64,000 bases of DNA from Desulfarculaceae bacterium (GCA_021737645.1 JAIPDO010000005.1:1-64000); one strand, 5' to 3'; counted from the stretch's first letter, positions 42,109 through 51,558 are shown. A program made the numbers and translations. The notes: generated by a model from the letters alone, not told the origin.

Positions 42109-42138
42109 ACTATATTTTCGCAGCGCCCCCCAGGTCAA
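42109..42138 (-). promoter_or_regulatory. Promoter of the 633-aa GT-C gene
   Basis: Minus strand TTGACC (42133-42138), 18 bp, TATAGT (42109-42114). The expected start near 42102 is about 5 nt before the GTG start codon, so the transcript is nearly leaderless and the GGAG at 42104-42107 would lie at or before the 5' end. Confidence 0.6.
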
Positions 42139-42247
42139 GTCCGACGAGAGGGACCTTTCAATTGTTCAACATACAAAAAGTTTTTGCCAATCCGGGTATT
42201 TTAGATAGACTTGACCGCCAACCCCGCCATTCACCGAAAGATTGCCC

Positions 42248-42979
42248 ATGGAAGCCCTGGTCGTAATACCCACCTACAACGAATCCAACAATATCCGTCC
42301 CTTGAGCGAGGCTCTGCTGGGGCTGGAGTTGGACCTGGGCATCTTGATCGTCGATGACAACTCGCCCGATGGCACCGGCCGCATCGCCGATTCCCTGGCC
42401 AAAGAAAATTCGCGGGTGCATGTGTTGCACCGGCCCGGCAAGCAGGGCCTGGGAACCGCCTACCGCGATGGCTTCGCCTATGCCCTGGCCAACTTCGACG
42501 CGCCCCTGTTCGCCCAGATGGACGCCGACTTCAGCCATCCGCCCGAGGCCATGCCCGCCCTGGTGGAGATGGCCCGCCGGGGCTCGGTGGCCATCGGTTC
42601 GCGCTACGTGCGAGGCGGCGGGGTGCGCAACTGGGGGCTGGGACGGCGCATCCTGAGCAAAGGGGCCAACCTCTACGTAAGCACCGTCCTGAGCCTGCCG
42701 GTGGGTGACCTCACCGGGGCCTACAAATGCTGGCCCCGCCGGGCCTTGGAACGCCTGGACCTGGCCACCATTGGGGCCCAGGGATTCGCCGCCCTGCCGG
42801 AGATGGCCTACCGGGCCCACCGTTTGGGCTATCGCCACGAAGAATTTCCCATCATCTTCGAGGACAGGCGGGTGGGCCAATCCAAGCTCACCGGCTCCAT
42901 CGCCGCAGAGGCGTTCATAAACGTCTGGCGGGTGCGCTTCAACAAAACCTTCGATCCATCCCAAGCCCCCCCCGCCTGA
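42248..42979 (+). CDS. Polyprenol-phosphate mannose synthase-like GT2
   Basis: A 243-aa Dpm1-type GT2 enzyme without membrane anchors. VVIPTYNES (about 5-13), DDNSPDGTGRIAD, QMDADFSHPPE (D-x-D) and the RVGQSKLTG tail are diagnostic. It transfers a sugar, usually mannose from GDP-mannose, to polyprenyl phosphate, making the donor for GT-C enzymes, one of which is encoded directly downstream (stop and start overlap as TGATG). Confidence 0.9.
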   Translation: MEALVVIPTYNESNNIRPLSEALLGLELDLGILIVDDNSPDGTGRIADSLAKENSRVHVLHRPGKQGLGTAYRDGFAYALANFDAPLFAQMDADFSHPPEAMPALVEMARRGSVAIGSRYVRGGGVRNWGLGRRILSKGANLYVSTVLSLPVGDLTGAYKCWPRRALERLDLATIGAQGFAALPEMAYRAHRLGYRHEEFPIIFEDRRVGQSKLTGSIAAEAFINVWRVRFNKTFDPSQAPPA

Positions 42980-45249
42980 TGACTCCCGGCGCGGACCACC
43001 CCCACCCCCGACGCTGGCCCATTGCCCTGGGTCTGGCCGGATGCGTGGCCCTGTATTGGGTGGTGCGCCTGTGGCTCATCTCATCCCCCGCCCTTAGCCA
43101 GGTGGACTACGACGAGGCGGTGACCGGGCTCATGGCCTTGGATATCCTCCAGGGCAAGCACCAAATTGTTTTCTGGGGCCAGCCCTACATGGGCACCCTG
43201 GAGGCCTACCTGGCCGCCCTGCTGTTCAAACTCTTCGGCCCTTCCACCCTCATGCTGCGCCTGTCCCTGCTCGTCTACGGCACTGCCGGGGTGTTGGCTC
43301 TGTACACCCTGGGCCGGACGGCCGGGGGGCGGCGCCTGGGGCTGCTGGCCGCCTGCCTTTGGTCCCTGCCTCCCTTGTTTTTGAGCTTCCAGGGGGTGTA
43401 TGTCACCGGCGGTCACCTGGAGGCGGTGGTGGCCGGGGCGCTGCTGTTGGCCGGAGCCTGCCGCCTGGCCTTTGATCCGCCCCGCCGGTTTGGCCTGTGG
43501 GCATTGGGCCTGGGGGTGGTGGGCGGCCTGGGCCTGTGGTCCAGCCTGTTGATTTTACCCCTGGTGGCCGCCTCTTTGCTGGGCCTGTGCTTGGCCCGCC
43601 CCTCTTGGCTGCTGGGCCGGGGCCCTTGGCTGGCCGGGTTGGGGCTCTTATTGGGCGCGGCCCCCTTGCTGGTGTGGAACGCCGAGCACCAGTGGCTCAC
43701 CCTGGTGCAGGTGGGCGGCTCCCAGCTCAGCCGGGCTTGGTCCAACGCCGGGATTCTCATCGGCAACGTGTGGACCCCCATGCTCACCGGGGCCTGGTGG
43801 GACGGCCGCAGCGTGGCCTCGGAAATGCCTTCGTTCTTGCCCGTGGCGGCGCTTATCCTCGTTTATCTGCCTGCCCTGGGACTGGCCGTGGCCGCCCTGG
43901 TCAAATGGGTGCGCCGGGCCTGGCGACGCCAAAACCCCTGGCAGTCCCCGGCCGACCTGGTGGCTTTGGCCCTGTGGGTGCTGTTGTTTTTGCACGCCTC
44001 CAGCGGGCACGGCCACAAAGCCATCCTGCGCTACGCCACCCCGCTGATGGTTCCCCTGACCGTTTTGGTCGCCCTGTGGCTGGGCAAGGTTAACCATTGG
44101 CGGCCTCTGGCGGGAGCCGGATTGGTGGTGGGCCTGCTGGTTTTCAATCTCTACACCCACCACTTGTATCTGGAGCGTTTCGCCGGGGCACCCAACCGGC
44201 CGGTGGAGGCGGTGCTGGAGGTGTTGGAGGCCAAGGGGGTGGACTTTGGCTATGCCCACGGCCGGGTAGCCCTGCCGCTCACCTTCGAAAGCCGAGGCCG
44301 GGTGATGGCCGCGGACTTCTTCGGGGCTCGCAACCTTAGCCACCTCCGCCGGGTGGATGCCGCCGATCAACCGGCTTGGGTCACCCACAAGCGCCTGGCC
44401 GTGCCAGCTCCGGCGATGATGGCCACCGCCTTGCGCCGCCTGGGAGTGTGGAAAAAACCCCTGGAGGTGGAGCAATACGTGGTGTGGTACGACTTTGACC
44501 CCGCACCGCTGCTCAGCCCCATGCTTTCCCAGACGTGGCGTAGCGAGTCTCTCCAGGGCCAGGCTGCGGCGGTTTTGGACCGCAACCTGGACACCGCCTG
44601 GCGGGCCGGACCCGGCCGGCCGGGCCAACTTCGCCTGGACCTGGGCGCGGCCCGGCCGGTGGCTCGCCTGAGCCTGTTGCCCAGCCTAGCCTGGCGGGGC
44701 AAATCGGGCATGCTCTACAACCTCACCGTGGAAGGCTCGCTGGACGGCAAAACCTGGCACACCCTGGCCGGAGGCCAGGGCTGCATGGCCGGGCTCACCT
44801 GGCGGGGCAAGCGGGTCAAGCTGGACCCGGTGCCTGCCCTGGAGTTCACCTTCCCGGCCCAAACGGTGCGCTGGCTGCGCCTGCAAATAACCCCGGGCAA
44901 TCCCTCCTGGCCTCCCCTGGAGATAGCCGAGCTGTTCCTCTACCAACCGGCCACGGGCCCTTCCCAATGGCCCCATGACGCTGAACAGCATTTCCTGTTG
45001 GGCCGCCAGGCCCTGGCCGCTTGGGAAAGCCGCCCCACCGCGCCCTTCCCCGCGGGCCACGCCGCTTTCGCCCGCTTCTGGGCCTCCCAGGTCAACTGGC
45101 CCAAGGTGGTGCGGCATCTGAACCAGGCCTCCTGCGAGGCGCCCGAATGGGAGCGGCCCTATCGCCTGCTCTTGGAGGCCGCCCGCAAAAGCAACAAGCC
45201 CGCCAGCGGGCTGCGTGGCGCCGCCCCCTGCCAACCCGGCAAGTCTTAG
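42979..45249 (+). CDS. GT-C membrane protein with C-terminal discoidin domain
   Basis: A 756-aa protein. Residues 1-460 are a multispanning GT-C fold with an acidic outer-loop motif (VDYDEAV: D43, D45, E46) and the paralog signature GLMA...G-Q-P-Y-M-G-T-L-E. Residues about 520-660 are an F5/8 type C (discoidin) domain (DRNLDTAWRAG, LRLDLGAARPVARLSL, VEGSLDGKTWHTLAGG, VRWLRLQITPG), a carbohydrate- or lipid-binding beta sandwich placed outside the membrane. The open frame extends upstream through the Dpm1 gene, but the ATG at 42979 is coupled to that gene's stop. A glycan-recognising membrane glycosyltransferase is inferred. Confidence 0.8.
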   Translation: MTPGADHPHPRRWPIALGLAGCVALYWVVRLWLISSPALSQVDYDEAVTGLMALDILQGKHQIVFWGQPYMGTLEAYLAALLFKLFGPSTLMLRLSLLVYGTAGVLALYTLGRTAGGRRLGLLAACLWSLPPLFLSFQGVYVTGGHLEAVVAGALLLAGACRLAFDPPRRFGLWALGLGVVGGLGLWSSLLILPLVAASLLGLCLARPSWLLGRGPWLAGLGLLLGAAPLLVWNAEHQWLTLVQVGGSQLSRAWSNAGILIGNVWTPMLTGAWWDGRSVASEMPSFLPVAALILVYLPALGLAVAALVKWVRRAWRRQNPWQSPADLVALALWVLLFLHASSGHGHKAILRYATPLMVPLTVLVALWLGKVNHWRPLAGAGLVVGLLVFNLYTHHLYLERFAGAPNRPVEAVLEVLEAKGVDFGYAHGRVALPLTFESRGRVMAADFFGARNLSHLRRVDAADQPAWVTHKRLAVPAPAMMATALRRLGVWKKPLEVEQYVVWYDFDPAPLLSPMLSQTWRSESLQGQAAAVLDRNLDTAWRAGPGRPGQLRLDLGAARPVARLSLLPSLAWRGKSGMLYNLTVEGSLDGKTWHTLAGGQGCMAGLTWRGKRVKLDPVPALEFTFPAQTVRWLRLQITPGNPSWPPLEIAELFLYQPATGPSQWPHDAEQHFLLGRQALAAWESRPTAPFPAGHAAFARFWASQVNWPKVVRHLNQASCEAPEWERPYRLLLEAARKSNKPASGLRGAAPCQPGKS

Positions 45250-45276
45250 GCCAGGATACTTCCGTAGGCTAGGCCC

Positions 45277-45305
45277 TTGTAAAGACGGAGCGCGCTCTTT
45301 ACACT
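45277..45305 (+). promoter_or_regulatory. Possible promoter for the YbhN/GT-C pair
   Basis: TTGTAA (45277-45282), 17 bp, TACACT (45300-45305) in the 180-bp gap before the YbhN-like gene. The leader would be about 118 nt. Confidence 0.45.
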
Positions 45306-45429
45306 GGCCCAAGGCGTCACGGCGCGGGGCCCGGTGCCGCAAACCTCTGGAGAACTAGCCCCTTGGCGGATTAGCTTTGTCCACTCACAAAGGCCCTTGC
45401 CCATACCCGCCCCATATGGAGCCCTCCGC

Positions 45430-46431
45430 GTGAGGTGGCATCTTCTATTGGGCCTGGCTATCAGCGCAGCATGCCTGGCCTGGCTTTTGGGGCAGGTGGA
45501 CTTGCCCAGCCTGGGTCGGCTCCTGCTTCAGCTCAGCCCCTGGTACTTCCTGGCCGTGGCCGCCCTGATGGCCTGGGTCTTTTTCCTGCGCTCCCAACGC
45601 TGGCAAATATTGCTGCGTCCTTTGAAGCGCTGCCCCATCGGCCCGCTGTATTCGGCCAACCTCATCGGCTTCATGGCCAACAACGTCCTGCCCGCCCGCC
45701 TGGGGGAAATCGTGCGCGCCTACGCGGTCAACCGCTTGTGCGCGGTGCCGGTGTCCGGGGCGCTGGCCACCCTGGTCATCGAACGGATATTGGACGGCAT
45801 GGCCATCCTGGCCTTTTTTTTCCTGGCCCTTTTCTTCACCGACCCCGACGCCCAGGCCGGAGCCTTCAACGTGGCCTACCTAAGGGGAGCGGGCCTGTTT
45901 TTGCTGGCGGGCTATTTGGGAATCCTGGCCCTGTTGGCCGCCCTGTGGCGTTGGCCTTCGGCCACCAGCGGCCAGTTGGCCCGGCTGGCCGGACGCCTCA
46001 GCCCTCGCCTGGGAGAAAAAACCGCCTCGCTCCTGGCCGGTTTCACCCAGGGCCTAGGGCTTCTGGGCCAGGGACGCCATCTGCCCCTTCTGATCGCCCA
46101 GTCCCTGGCCATGTGGCTGCTCATGCTGCTCACCGCCTATGTGTTCCTACCCGCAGTGGGCCTGCCCCACAGGCTGTTGATGGCGGCCATGGCCCTGGTG
46201 GGGGGCTCTCTGGCCGCGGCGGTTCCCTCCGGGCCAGGCTGCATCGGCACCACCCAACTAGCGGTCATGTGGTCCCTCATGCTTACCGGGGCCGACCAGG
46301 AGCGGGCCGCGGCCTTCAGCCTGGTCTACTGGGCGGCGCTTTACTTCCCGGTAACCGCCGCCGGGCTGGTGGAGATGCTGCGCCGTGGGTTAAGCCTGGG
46401 CTCCCTGCGCGGCGGCGGGGGTAAAAAATGA
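45430..46431 (+). CDS. YbhN/AglD-type membrane protein (LPG synthase TM family)
   Basis: A 333-aa PF03706 membrane protein with about eight helices. Family motifs: LRSQRWQILL, NVLPARLGEIVRAY, IERILDG and AVPSGPGCIGTTQ. These proteins resemble the flippase part of MprF and are often found with polyprenyl-sugar pathways, so lipid-linked sugar movement is plausible. I chose GTG at 45430, with GGAG exactly 8 nt upstream, over earlier in-frame codons without signals. It overlaps the next gene in ATGA. Confidence 0.82.
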   Translation: MRWHLLLGLAISAACLAWLLGQVDLPSLGRLLLQLSPWYFLAVAALMAWVFFLRSQRWQILLRPLKRCPIGPLYSANLIGFMANNVLPARLGEIVRAYAVNRLCAVPVSGALATLVIERILDGMAILAFFFLALFFTDPDAQAGAFNVAYLRGAGLFLLAGYLGILALLAALWRWPSATSGQLARLAGRLSPRLGEKTASLLAGFTQGLGLLGQGRHLPLLIAQSLAMWLLMLLTAYVFLPAVGLPHRLLMAAMALVGGSLAAAVPSGPGCIGTTQLAVMWSLMLTGADQERAAAFSLVYWAALYFPVTAAGLVEMLRRGLSLGSLRGGGGKK

Positions 46432-48782
46432 GCCCACGCCGGGCAGCGGCAACGGAGCTGACCGGCAGACAGGTGGCCTGGTGGCTGCTGGGCATCGTCC
46501 TGCTGGGTGCCCTGGTGCGCGGGATGTATTTGCTGTGGCCCCACATGGACAGCGACATCGCGGTGGTGGGGCTCATGGCCCGCCACGCCCTGAACGGCGA
46601 GTTCGTCCCCCTGTATTGGGGCAACCACTACGGCGGCAGCCTGGAGCCGCTCATCGCCGCCGGAGTCTTCTCCATAACCGGTGCCGGGCCGCGGGCCCTC
46701 AACGCAACCGCGGTGCTCATCTCCCTTAGCTACCTTCCCCTCGTCTATCTGCTGGGCAAGGAAATCATCGGGCGCCGGGCCGGGTTGGCCGCCGCCTTTT
46801 TGGCCGCCCTGGGGCCTTACATGCTGGTGGCCTACTCGGTGGTGGCCCGTGGGCTGCACGTGGAGATGCTGCCCCTGGGGGCGCTTTTGTTGTGGCTTAC
46901 GGTGCGCCTGATCAAGGCCGGGCCCACCGCGCCGGGGCAGGTATGGGCCCTCATGGCCTGGGGCCTCACCGCCGGGGTGGGGGTGTGGACCAACCCCCTG
47001 TTCATCTATTTTCTGCCCCCAGCCATGTTCCTGCTTATCTACAGCGCCCCGCGCCTAGTCATAACCCCACGCTTCTGGTTGATGGCCCTGGCCGCCCTGG
47101 TGGGCGCCGCGCCGCTGATCTACCACAACTGGCTCACCGGGGGCGGCACCCTGCACTACATGGAAATACCCCGGCCCCATTCGGGCTTTGTCAACAACCT
47201 GCACTTCCTTTTGCGCCACGGCCTGCCCGCCGTGGTGGGGGCCACCTGGTTCAAGAAGGGCTGGCTGCTGCCCGGCCTGGGCCCGGCCCTGGCCCTGGCC
47301 GCCGGGCTCAGCCTGGCCTGGGCCTTGTGGCGCTGGGGCGGGGACCTGATCAAGCGCCTGGACGGACGCGGGGCTACCGGCGGCGAGGTGCTGCTTATTA
47401 CCATGGGCTGCGTGGCCTATGTGTTCTGCGCGGTGGGCGGGGCCGACTCCGGCTCCTTCCGCTATTTACTGGCCCTTTACATCATCTGGCCGCTGGTGGC
47501 CGCCCTGACCTGGGACTCCCTGCGCCGCCGGGGCGGCGTCTTGGCCGGGCTGGCCTGGCTGTTCTTGGCCCTGGTGGCCGTGGGCAGCCTGTGGGGCACC
47601 GTGGCCTTCTCTCCCCTGAACCACCCCGAACAGCGGAGGGCATCCAGGGAGATGGGCCCGGAGCAGGCATCCCTGACCCGCGCCCTCAAAGGCCTGGGCA
47701 TCCGCTACGCCTATGTGGTGGATTATTGGCTGGGCATGAAGGGCACCTTCCTGGCCAATGAGCAGGTGATTATGCTGCCCTTTGACCACGAGCGCCACCC
47801 GCCCTACAAACAGGCCCTGCTGCGCGCCCCCCGTTACGCGGTGGTGATGCTGGGCGAGAACAACGCCAAGGTCACCCGTCAGAGCCTGGCCACGGTGGGA
47901 GCCTCGTACCAGGAAAAAACCGTCCCGCCCCGTTGGCATGTCTTCTACGACTTTGCCCCGCCCGACCAGCAACCGGCGCCGGTGGACACCCGTGCCTGGA
48001 GCCTGCGGGAAGGCGCGGGCATGGTCTTGTGGGACCGCGACGCCACCACCCGCCTCACCTGGCCCCAGGAGCCGGGCACCGGCCCCACTTTGGATTTGGG
48101 CGGCCAGGTGGAGGGGGTGTGCCAGGTGCTCATCTTCCCCGGCAGGGCCCAATTCTTGCCCAAAGAGCTGCGGGTGCTGGGCAGCAACGACGGCCAAAAC
48201 TGGCAAGAGCTGGCCAAGGCCCAGCCCTACCTGCCCTTCCACTGGAGCGGGGGGCGTTTGGCCATAAACCAACGGGCCCCCTGGCAGGAGATACGCTTCG
48301 CGCCCACCACCCTGCGCTATCTGCGCCTGGAGCAGGGCGGCAAGGCCAAGGACGTTTGGGCGATCAACGAGCTGATGGTGGGGCGAGTCGCGGCGGGAGG
48401 CAAGCCCTCGCCGCCGGTCGCGGCGGCCCGGCTCATCACCAAGGCCCGGCCGCAAGGGGAGCGGGTCTGGGCTCCCCCGGCCCTAAGGGCCTGGCTGCCG
48501 CCCGAGCTGCGCGCCGGGCCGGCCACCCGGCACAAGCCTCCCTGGCTGCCGCCCTACCTCTACGCCCTGGAGCTGATGCCATCCCAGGAGCCCCTGAGCC
48601 TGGCCGTGGAGGCCGAAATGGCTCCGGCCACGGCCCAGGCCCTGACCAGGGCGGGCTACCAACACAGCGCCCAGGCCCTGAAAGGCTGGGTGCTGTTTGG
48701 GGCCGAGCCGGGGCCTTTGGCCCGGCCCTTGTATTGGACGGGATTGCTGCCCCTGGCGGTCAGCCGGGGCGCGGGCAACTAG
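46428..48782 (+). CDS. GT-C membrane protein with C-terminal discoidin-like domain
   Basis: A 784-aa paralog of the genes at 40196 and 42979. Outer-loop acids D41 and D43 (MDSDIAVVGLMARH), the G-N-H-Y-G-G-S-L-E signature, and the soluble module FLANEQVIMLPFDHE...LRAPRYAVV. Residues about 524-665 are discoidin-like (DRDATTRLTW, PTLDLGG, LGSNDGQNWQEL, LRYLRLEQGG). The last 100 residues are Pro/Ala-rich. Translationally coupled to the YbhN gene. It converges on the GT2 gene with stop codons sharing CTAG. Confidence 0.8.
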   Translation: MSPRRAAATELTGRQVAWWLLGIVLLGALVRGMYLLWPHMDSDIAVVGLMARHALNGEFVPLYWGNHYGGSLEPLIAAGVFSITGAGPRALNATAVLISLSYLPLVYLLGKEIIGRRAGLAAAFLAALGPYMLVAYSVVARGLHVEMLPLGALLLWLTVRLIKAGPTAPGQVWALMAWGLTAGVGVWTNPLFIYFLPPAMFLLIYSAPRLVITPRFWLMALAALVGAAPLIYHNWLTGGGTLHYMEIPRPHSGFVNNLHFLLRHGLPAVVGATWFKKGWLLPGLGPALALAAGLSLAWALWRWGGDLIKRLDGRGATGGEVLLITMGCVAYVFCAVGGADSGSFRYLLALYIIWPLVAALTWDSLRRRGGVLAGLAWLFLALVAVGSLWGTVAFSPLNHPEQRRASREMGPEQASLTRALKGLGIRYAYVVDYWLGMKGTFLANEQVIMLPFDHERHPPYKQALLRAPRYAVVMLGENNAKVTRQSLATVGASYQEKTVPPRWHVFYDFAPPDQQPAPVDTRAWSLREGAGMVLWDRDATTRLTWPQEPGTGPTLDLGGQVEGVCQVLIFPGRAQFLPKELRVLGSNDGQNWQELAKAQPYLPFHWSGGRLAINQRAPWQEIRFAPTTLRYLRLEQGGKAKDVWAINELMVGRVAAGGKPSPPVAAARLITKARPQGERVWAPPALRAWLPPELRAGPATRHKPPWLPPYLYALELMPSQEPLSLAVEAEMAPATAQALTRAGYQHSAQALKGWVLFGAEPGPLARPLYWTGLLPLAVSRGAGN

Positions 48783-49456
48783 GAGCCGAATCGGACCTTT
48801 AAAATGCGCTTGAGGGTCCACCAGGCGCTTTTCAGGGGATCCAGGGTGCTTTCCCCGGTGCGCTCGTCGTAAGGGATGAAGATCACCTTGAGCTTCTTGC
48901 CGTGGGCCATGGGCTTCAGCAAAAGCTCCACCGGCAGGGCCGAGCCGTTGGCCTCAAACTCCATCTCATCGAACAAGCTGGTGCGATAGGCGCGCATGCC
49001 CGAATGCAGATCGGTGATGCGGCGCAAGAACAGCACGCTGGCCACCCAAGCGAAGCCCCAGTTGGCCAGGTAGTTGACCCAGGGCATGGTGGCGGGCTTT
49101 TTCTCCAGGCGCGAGGCATCCACCACGTCGGCCTGGCCGGAGAGCACGTAGTCGGCCATTTCCATGATGCGGCCGGTGGGATAGGTGTCGTCGCAGTCCA
49201 GGGTGACCACCACCTGGCCCCGGGCTTCGGTGAGGGCTCGCATCATGGCCGGGCCGTAACCCTTGGGGGGAAACTGGCGCAGCACCTCGGCTCCGGCGGC
49301 GGTGGCTATCTCCGGGGTGCGGTCATTGGAGGAGTCCACCAGCAGGATGTGGGCCTCGGGCGCGGCCGCCTTGATGTCGGCGATCACTTTGCCCACGGCT
49401 CTCTCCTCGTTCATGGAGATCATGGCCACGGTGATCTGAGGGTCGCTTGGGCTCAT
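48779..49456 (-). CDS. GT2 glycosyltransferase (DPM/DPG synthase-like)
   Basis: A 225-aa GT2 enzyme. VAMISMNEE, LLVDSSNDRTPEIA and TLDCDDTYPTGR form the nucleotide-sugar site; LHSGMRAYR is near residue 165. One short hydrophobic stretch (about 140-155), no C-terminal membrane pair. I chose the ATG at 49456, with AGGA 7 nt upstream; the frame extends upstream to 49660 without support. Probably adds a sugar to polyprenyl phosphate. Confidence 0.82.
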   Translation of the reverse strand: MSPSDPQITVAMISMNEERAVGKVIADIKAAAPEAHILLVDSSNDRTPEIATAAGAEVLRQFPPKGYGPAMMRALTEARGQVVVTLDCDDTYPTGRIMEMADYVLSGQADVVDASRLEKKPATMPWVNYLANWGFAWVASVLFLRRITDLHSGMRAYRTSLFDEMEFEANGSALPVELLLKPMAHGKKLKVIFIPYDERTGESTLDPLKSAWWTLKRILKVRFGS

Positions 49457-49518
49457 TTGTCCGTCCTTTCGCGTGGCTACATTTAGCATATCCGGGCGGG
49501 CCGCGCCACCGGCCACGG

Positions 49519-49547
49519 TTGCCAAACCCCCGGCCCTCTGATAGGTT
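49519..49547 (+). promoter_or_regulatory. Promoter of the YbhN-epimerase-hddC operon
   Basis: TTGCCA (49519-49524), 17 bp, TAGGTT (49542-49547). Predicted start near 49554, about 70 nt ahead of the YbhN-like start at 49623. Confidence 0.6.
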
Positions 49548-49622
49548 GACCTCACCTTGGACCGGGCGCGCGCGCCCCTGCAACCGCAACCCACGCCCGC
49601 GGCCCCTCCGACCGGGAATGCC

Positions 49623-50618
49623 ATGAAAAGCCTTCTCAAGCGCCTGATACTCCTCGCCATTACCGCCCTGTTCCTCTACCTCGTGCTGCGCAAGGTGGAG
49701 CCGGCCAAGCTTTGGCAGGCCCTCACCCAGGTCTACTGGCCCCTGCTGGTGCCGGTGGTGATGATCTACTTGGCCGGATTCATTCCCCGCGCCCAAAAAT
49801 GGCGCATCATCCTGGGGCGCATCAAGCCGGTTAGCCTGGGCGGATGCCTGGGCTATATCCTGGTGGGTTGCGCGGCCAACTCCCTGTTGCCCGCCCGGTT
49901 GGGCGAACTGGTCAGGGCCTTTATCTGCGGCCGCCGGGAGCAGGTTCCCGCCACCTCGGTTCTGAGCACCATCGTGCTGGAGCGGGTGCTGGAGGTGCTT
50001 TCGCTCTTGGTGCTGTTGTGCGCGGTGGTGTGGGCAACGGGCCGGGGCGAGTTGTACCAACTGGCCCTGGTGGGCCTGGCGGTGTGCCTGGGGCTCATGG
50101 GTGGGCTGTTCTTCTTGCAGCAACGGCCCGGCTGGCTGCTCAAGTTGGCCGCCCTGCTGCCCTGGCCCGGTCTGCGGGAGCGGGCCCAGGGATGGCTCAC
50201 CACCTTTGTGGAGGGCCTGGCCGTGGTCAAGAGCCCGGCCCGGCTGGCGGCCATAATCGTTTTGGGCTGGGCGGTGTACCTCATCGAGGGGGCCGCCTAT
50301 TGGCTGTTGGCCTACGCCTTTGACATGCAGGTCAGCTACTTGCAGGTGCTGTTCGTGCTGTGCTTCATCTTCGTGGGCATGACCATACCCTCCACGGTGG
50401 GCAACATCGGCCCCTTGCAATACTTCTGCGTGCTGGGCCTGGGCTACTTCGGCGTGGACAGTTCCACCGCCCTGATTTACAGTGTTTTCATCAACGCAAT
50501 GATGTACTTGACCGTGCCTCTGGGCCTGGCCTACATGCACGCCTACGGCGCCACCCTTAGCGGATTGCGCAGCCAGATCGGCGCGGGCTCCGGAGCGCCT
50601 CCCCCCCTTGAGGAGTAA
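49623..50618 (+). CDS. YbhN/AglD-type membrane protein (LPG synthase TM family)
   Basis: A 331-aa paralog of the protein at 45430: PRAQKWRIIL, NSLLPARLGELVRAF, LERVLEVLSLL, and IPSTVGNIGPLQ in place of the usual AVPSGPG motif. About eight membrane helices. The start at 49623 follows GGGAATGCC; 22 upstream codons lack a signal. First gene of the plus-strand sugar operon, 4 bp before the epimerase. Confidence 0.82.
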   Translation: MKSLLKRLILLAITALFLYLVLRKVEPAKLWQALTQVYWPLLVPVVMIYLAGFIPRAQKWRIILGRIKPVSLGGCLGYILVGCAANSLLPARLGELVRAFICGRREQVPATSVLSTIVLERVLEVLSLLVLLCAVVWATGRGELYQLALVGLAVCLGLMGGLFFLQQRPGWLLKLAALLPWPGLRERAQGWLTTFVEGLAVVKSPARLAAIIVLGWAVYLIEGAAYWLLAYAFDMQVSYLQVLFVLCFIFVGMTIPSTVGNIGPLQYFCVLGLGYFGVDSSTALIYSVFINAMMYLTVPLGLAYMHAYGATLSGLRSQIGAGSGAPPPLEE

Positions 50619-50622
50619 GTTA

Positions 50623-51558
50623 ATGCGCACCTTCATCACCGGCGGGGCCGGGTTCATAGGCAGCCACATGGTGGCCGCCATCATCGACCAAGGCCCCCTC
50701 ACCGTGTACGACAACCTCTCCTCCGGCTCCCTGGATTTCCTCAAAGACCACATGGACCACCCCAACTTCAACTTCGTAGAAGGCGAGCTGTCCGACCTGG
50801 AGCTGGTCACCAAATCCATGGCCGGGCACGAGCGGATAATCCACTACGCCTCCAACCCGGACATCGCCCGGGGCATGCTGGAGACCGACCTGGACATCCG
50901 TGAAGGCACCCTGCTCACCTACAACGTGCTGGAGGCCATGCGCCTGACCGAGGCCAAGGAGATCCTCTACACCTCGGGCAGCGGCATCTACGGCGATGTG
51001 GGCACCTTCCCCACCCCCGAAGACTTCGGCCCCCTGACCCCCATCAGTTTTTACGGCGCTTCCAAGCTGGCCTGCGAGGGGCTCATCAGCGCCTTTTGTT
51101 TCCAGTACGGCATGAGAGGCTACGTGCTGCGCATGGGCAACGTGGTGGGCGACCACCAGACCCACGGGGTGGGTTACGATTTCATACGAAAACTTAAGAA
51201 AAATCCGCATAGCCTCGAAATCCTTGGCGATGGCACCCAGGGTAAAAGCTACGTGCATGTCAACGACGTTATCGCGGCCATGCTGTTTGTCATGGCCAAT
51301 ACCAGCGACGTGATTAACATCTTCAACGTGGCCACGGACGATGTTTTGGACGTGACCTCCATCGCCAAAATCGTCATCGCCGAAATGGGCCTGAGCGACG
51401 TGGAACTGGCCTACACCGGCGGCGACCGGGGATGGAAGGGCGATGTGCCCCAGGTGCGCCTGGTGCTGGACAAGATTCACGAGTTGGGCTGGGCATCCAA
51501 GATGAACTCGGCCCAGGCCATCACCGCCTCGGTGCGGGCCATGCTGGAGGAGGTCTAG
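50623..51558 (+). CDS. NAD-dependent sugar-nucleotide epimerase/dehydratase
   Basis: A 311-aa extended SDR. NAD motif GGAGFIGSH (7-15), SNPDIARG, catalytic Y-x3-K in FYGASKLACEG, and RMGNVVGDHQTHG. It looks like a UDP-glucose/GDP-sugar 4-epimerase relative. GAGGAG lies 7 nt before the ATG at 50623. Lying with heptose genes, it may remodel a GDP-heptose (inference). A structured repeat follows its stop codon. Confidence 0.85.
   Translation: MRTFITGGAGFIGSHMVAAIIDQGPLTVYDNLSSGSLDFLKDHMDHPNFNFVEGELSDLELVTKSMAGHERIIHYASNPDIARGMLETDLDIREGTLLTYNVLEAMRLTEAKEILYTSGSGIYGDVGTFPTPEDFGPLTPISFYGASKLACEGLISAFCFQYGMRGYVLRMGNVVGDHQTHGVGYDFIRKLKKNPHSLEILGDGTQGKSYVHVNDVIAAMLFVMANTSDVINIFNVATDDVLDVTSIAKIVIAEMGLSDVELAYTGGDRGWKGDVPQVRLVLDKIHELGWASKMNSAQAITASVRAMLEEV

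Noticed and set aside
42727-42978. Upstream extension of the discoidin GT-C frame
   Set aside because: It overlaps the Dpm1-like gene in another frame and shows no similarity; the ATG at 42979 is coupled to that gene's stop.
49323-50819. 498-codon minus-strand open frame opposite the YbhN and epimerase genes
   Set aside because: It is a GC-rich shadow frame with His/Gln-rich antisense composition and no domain similarity; the plus-strand genes are clear.
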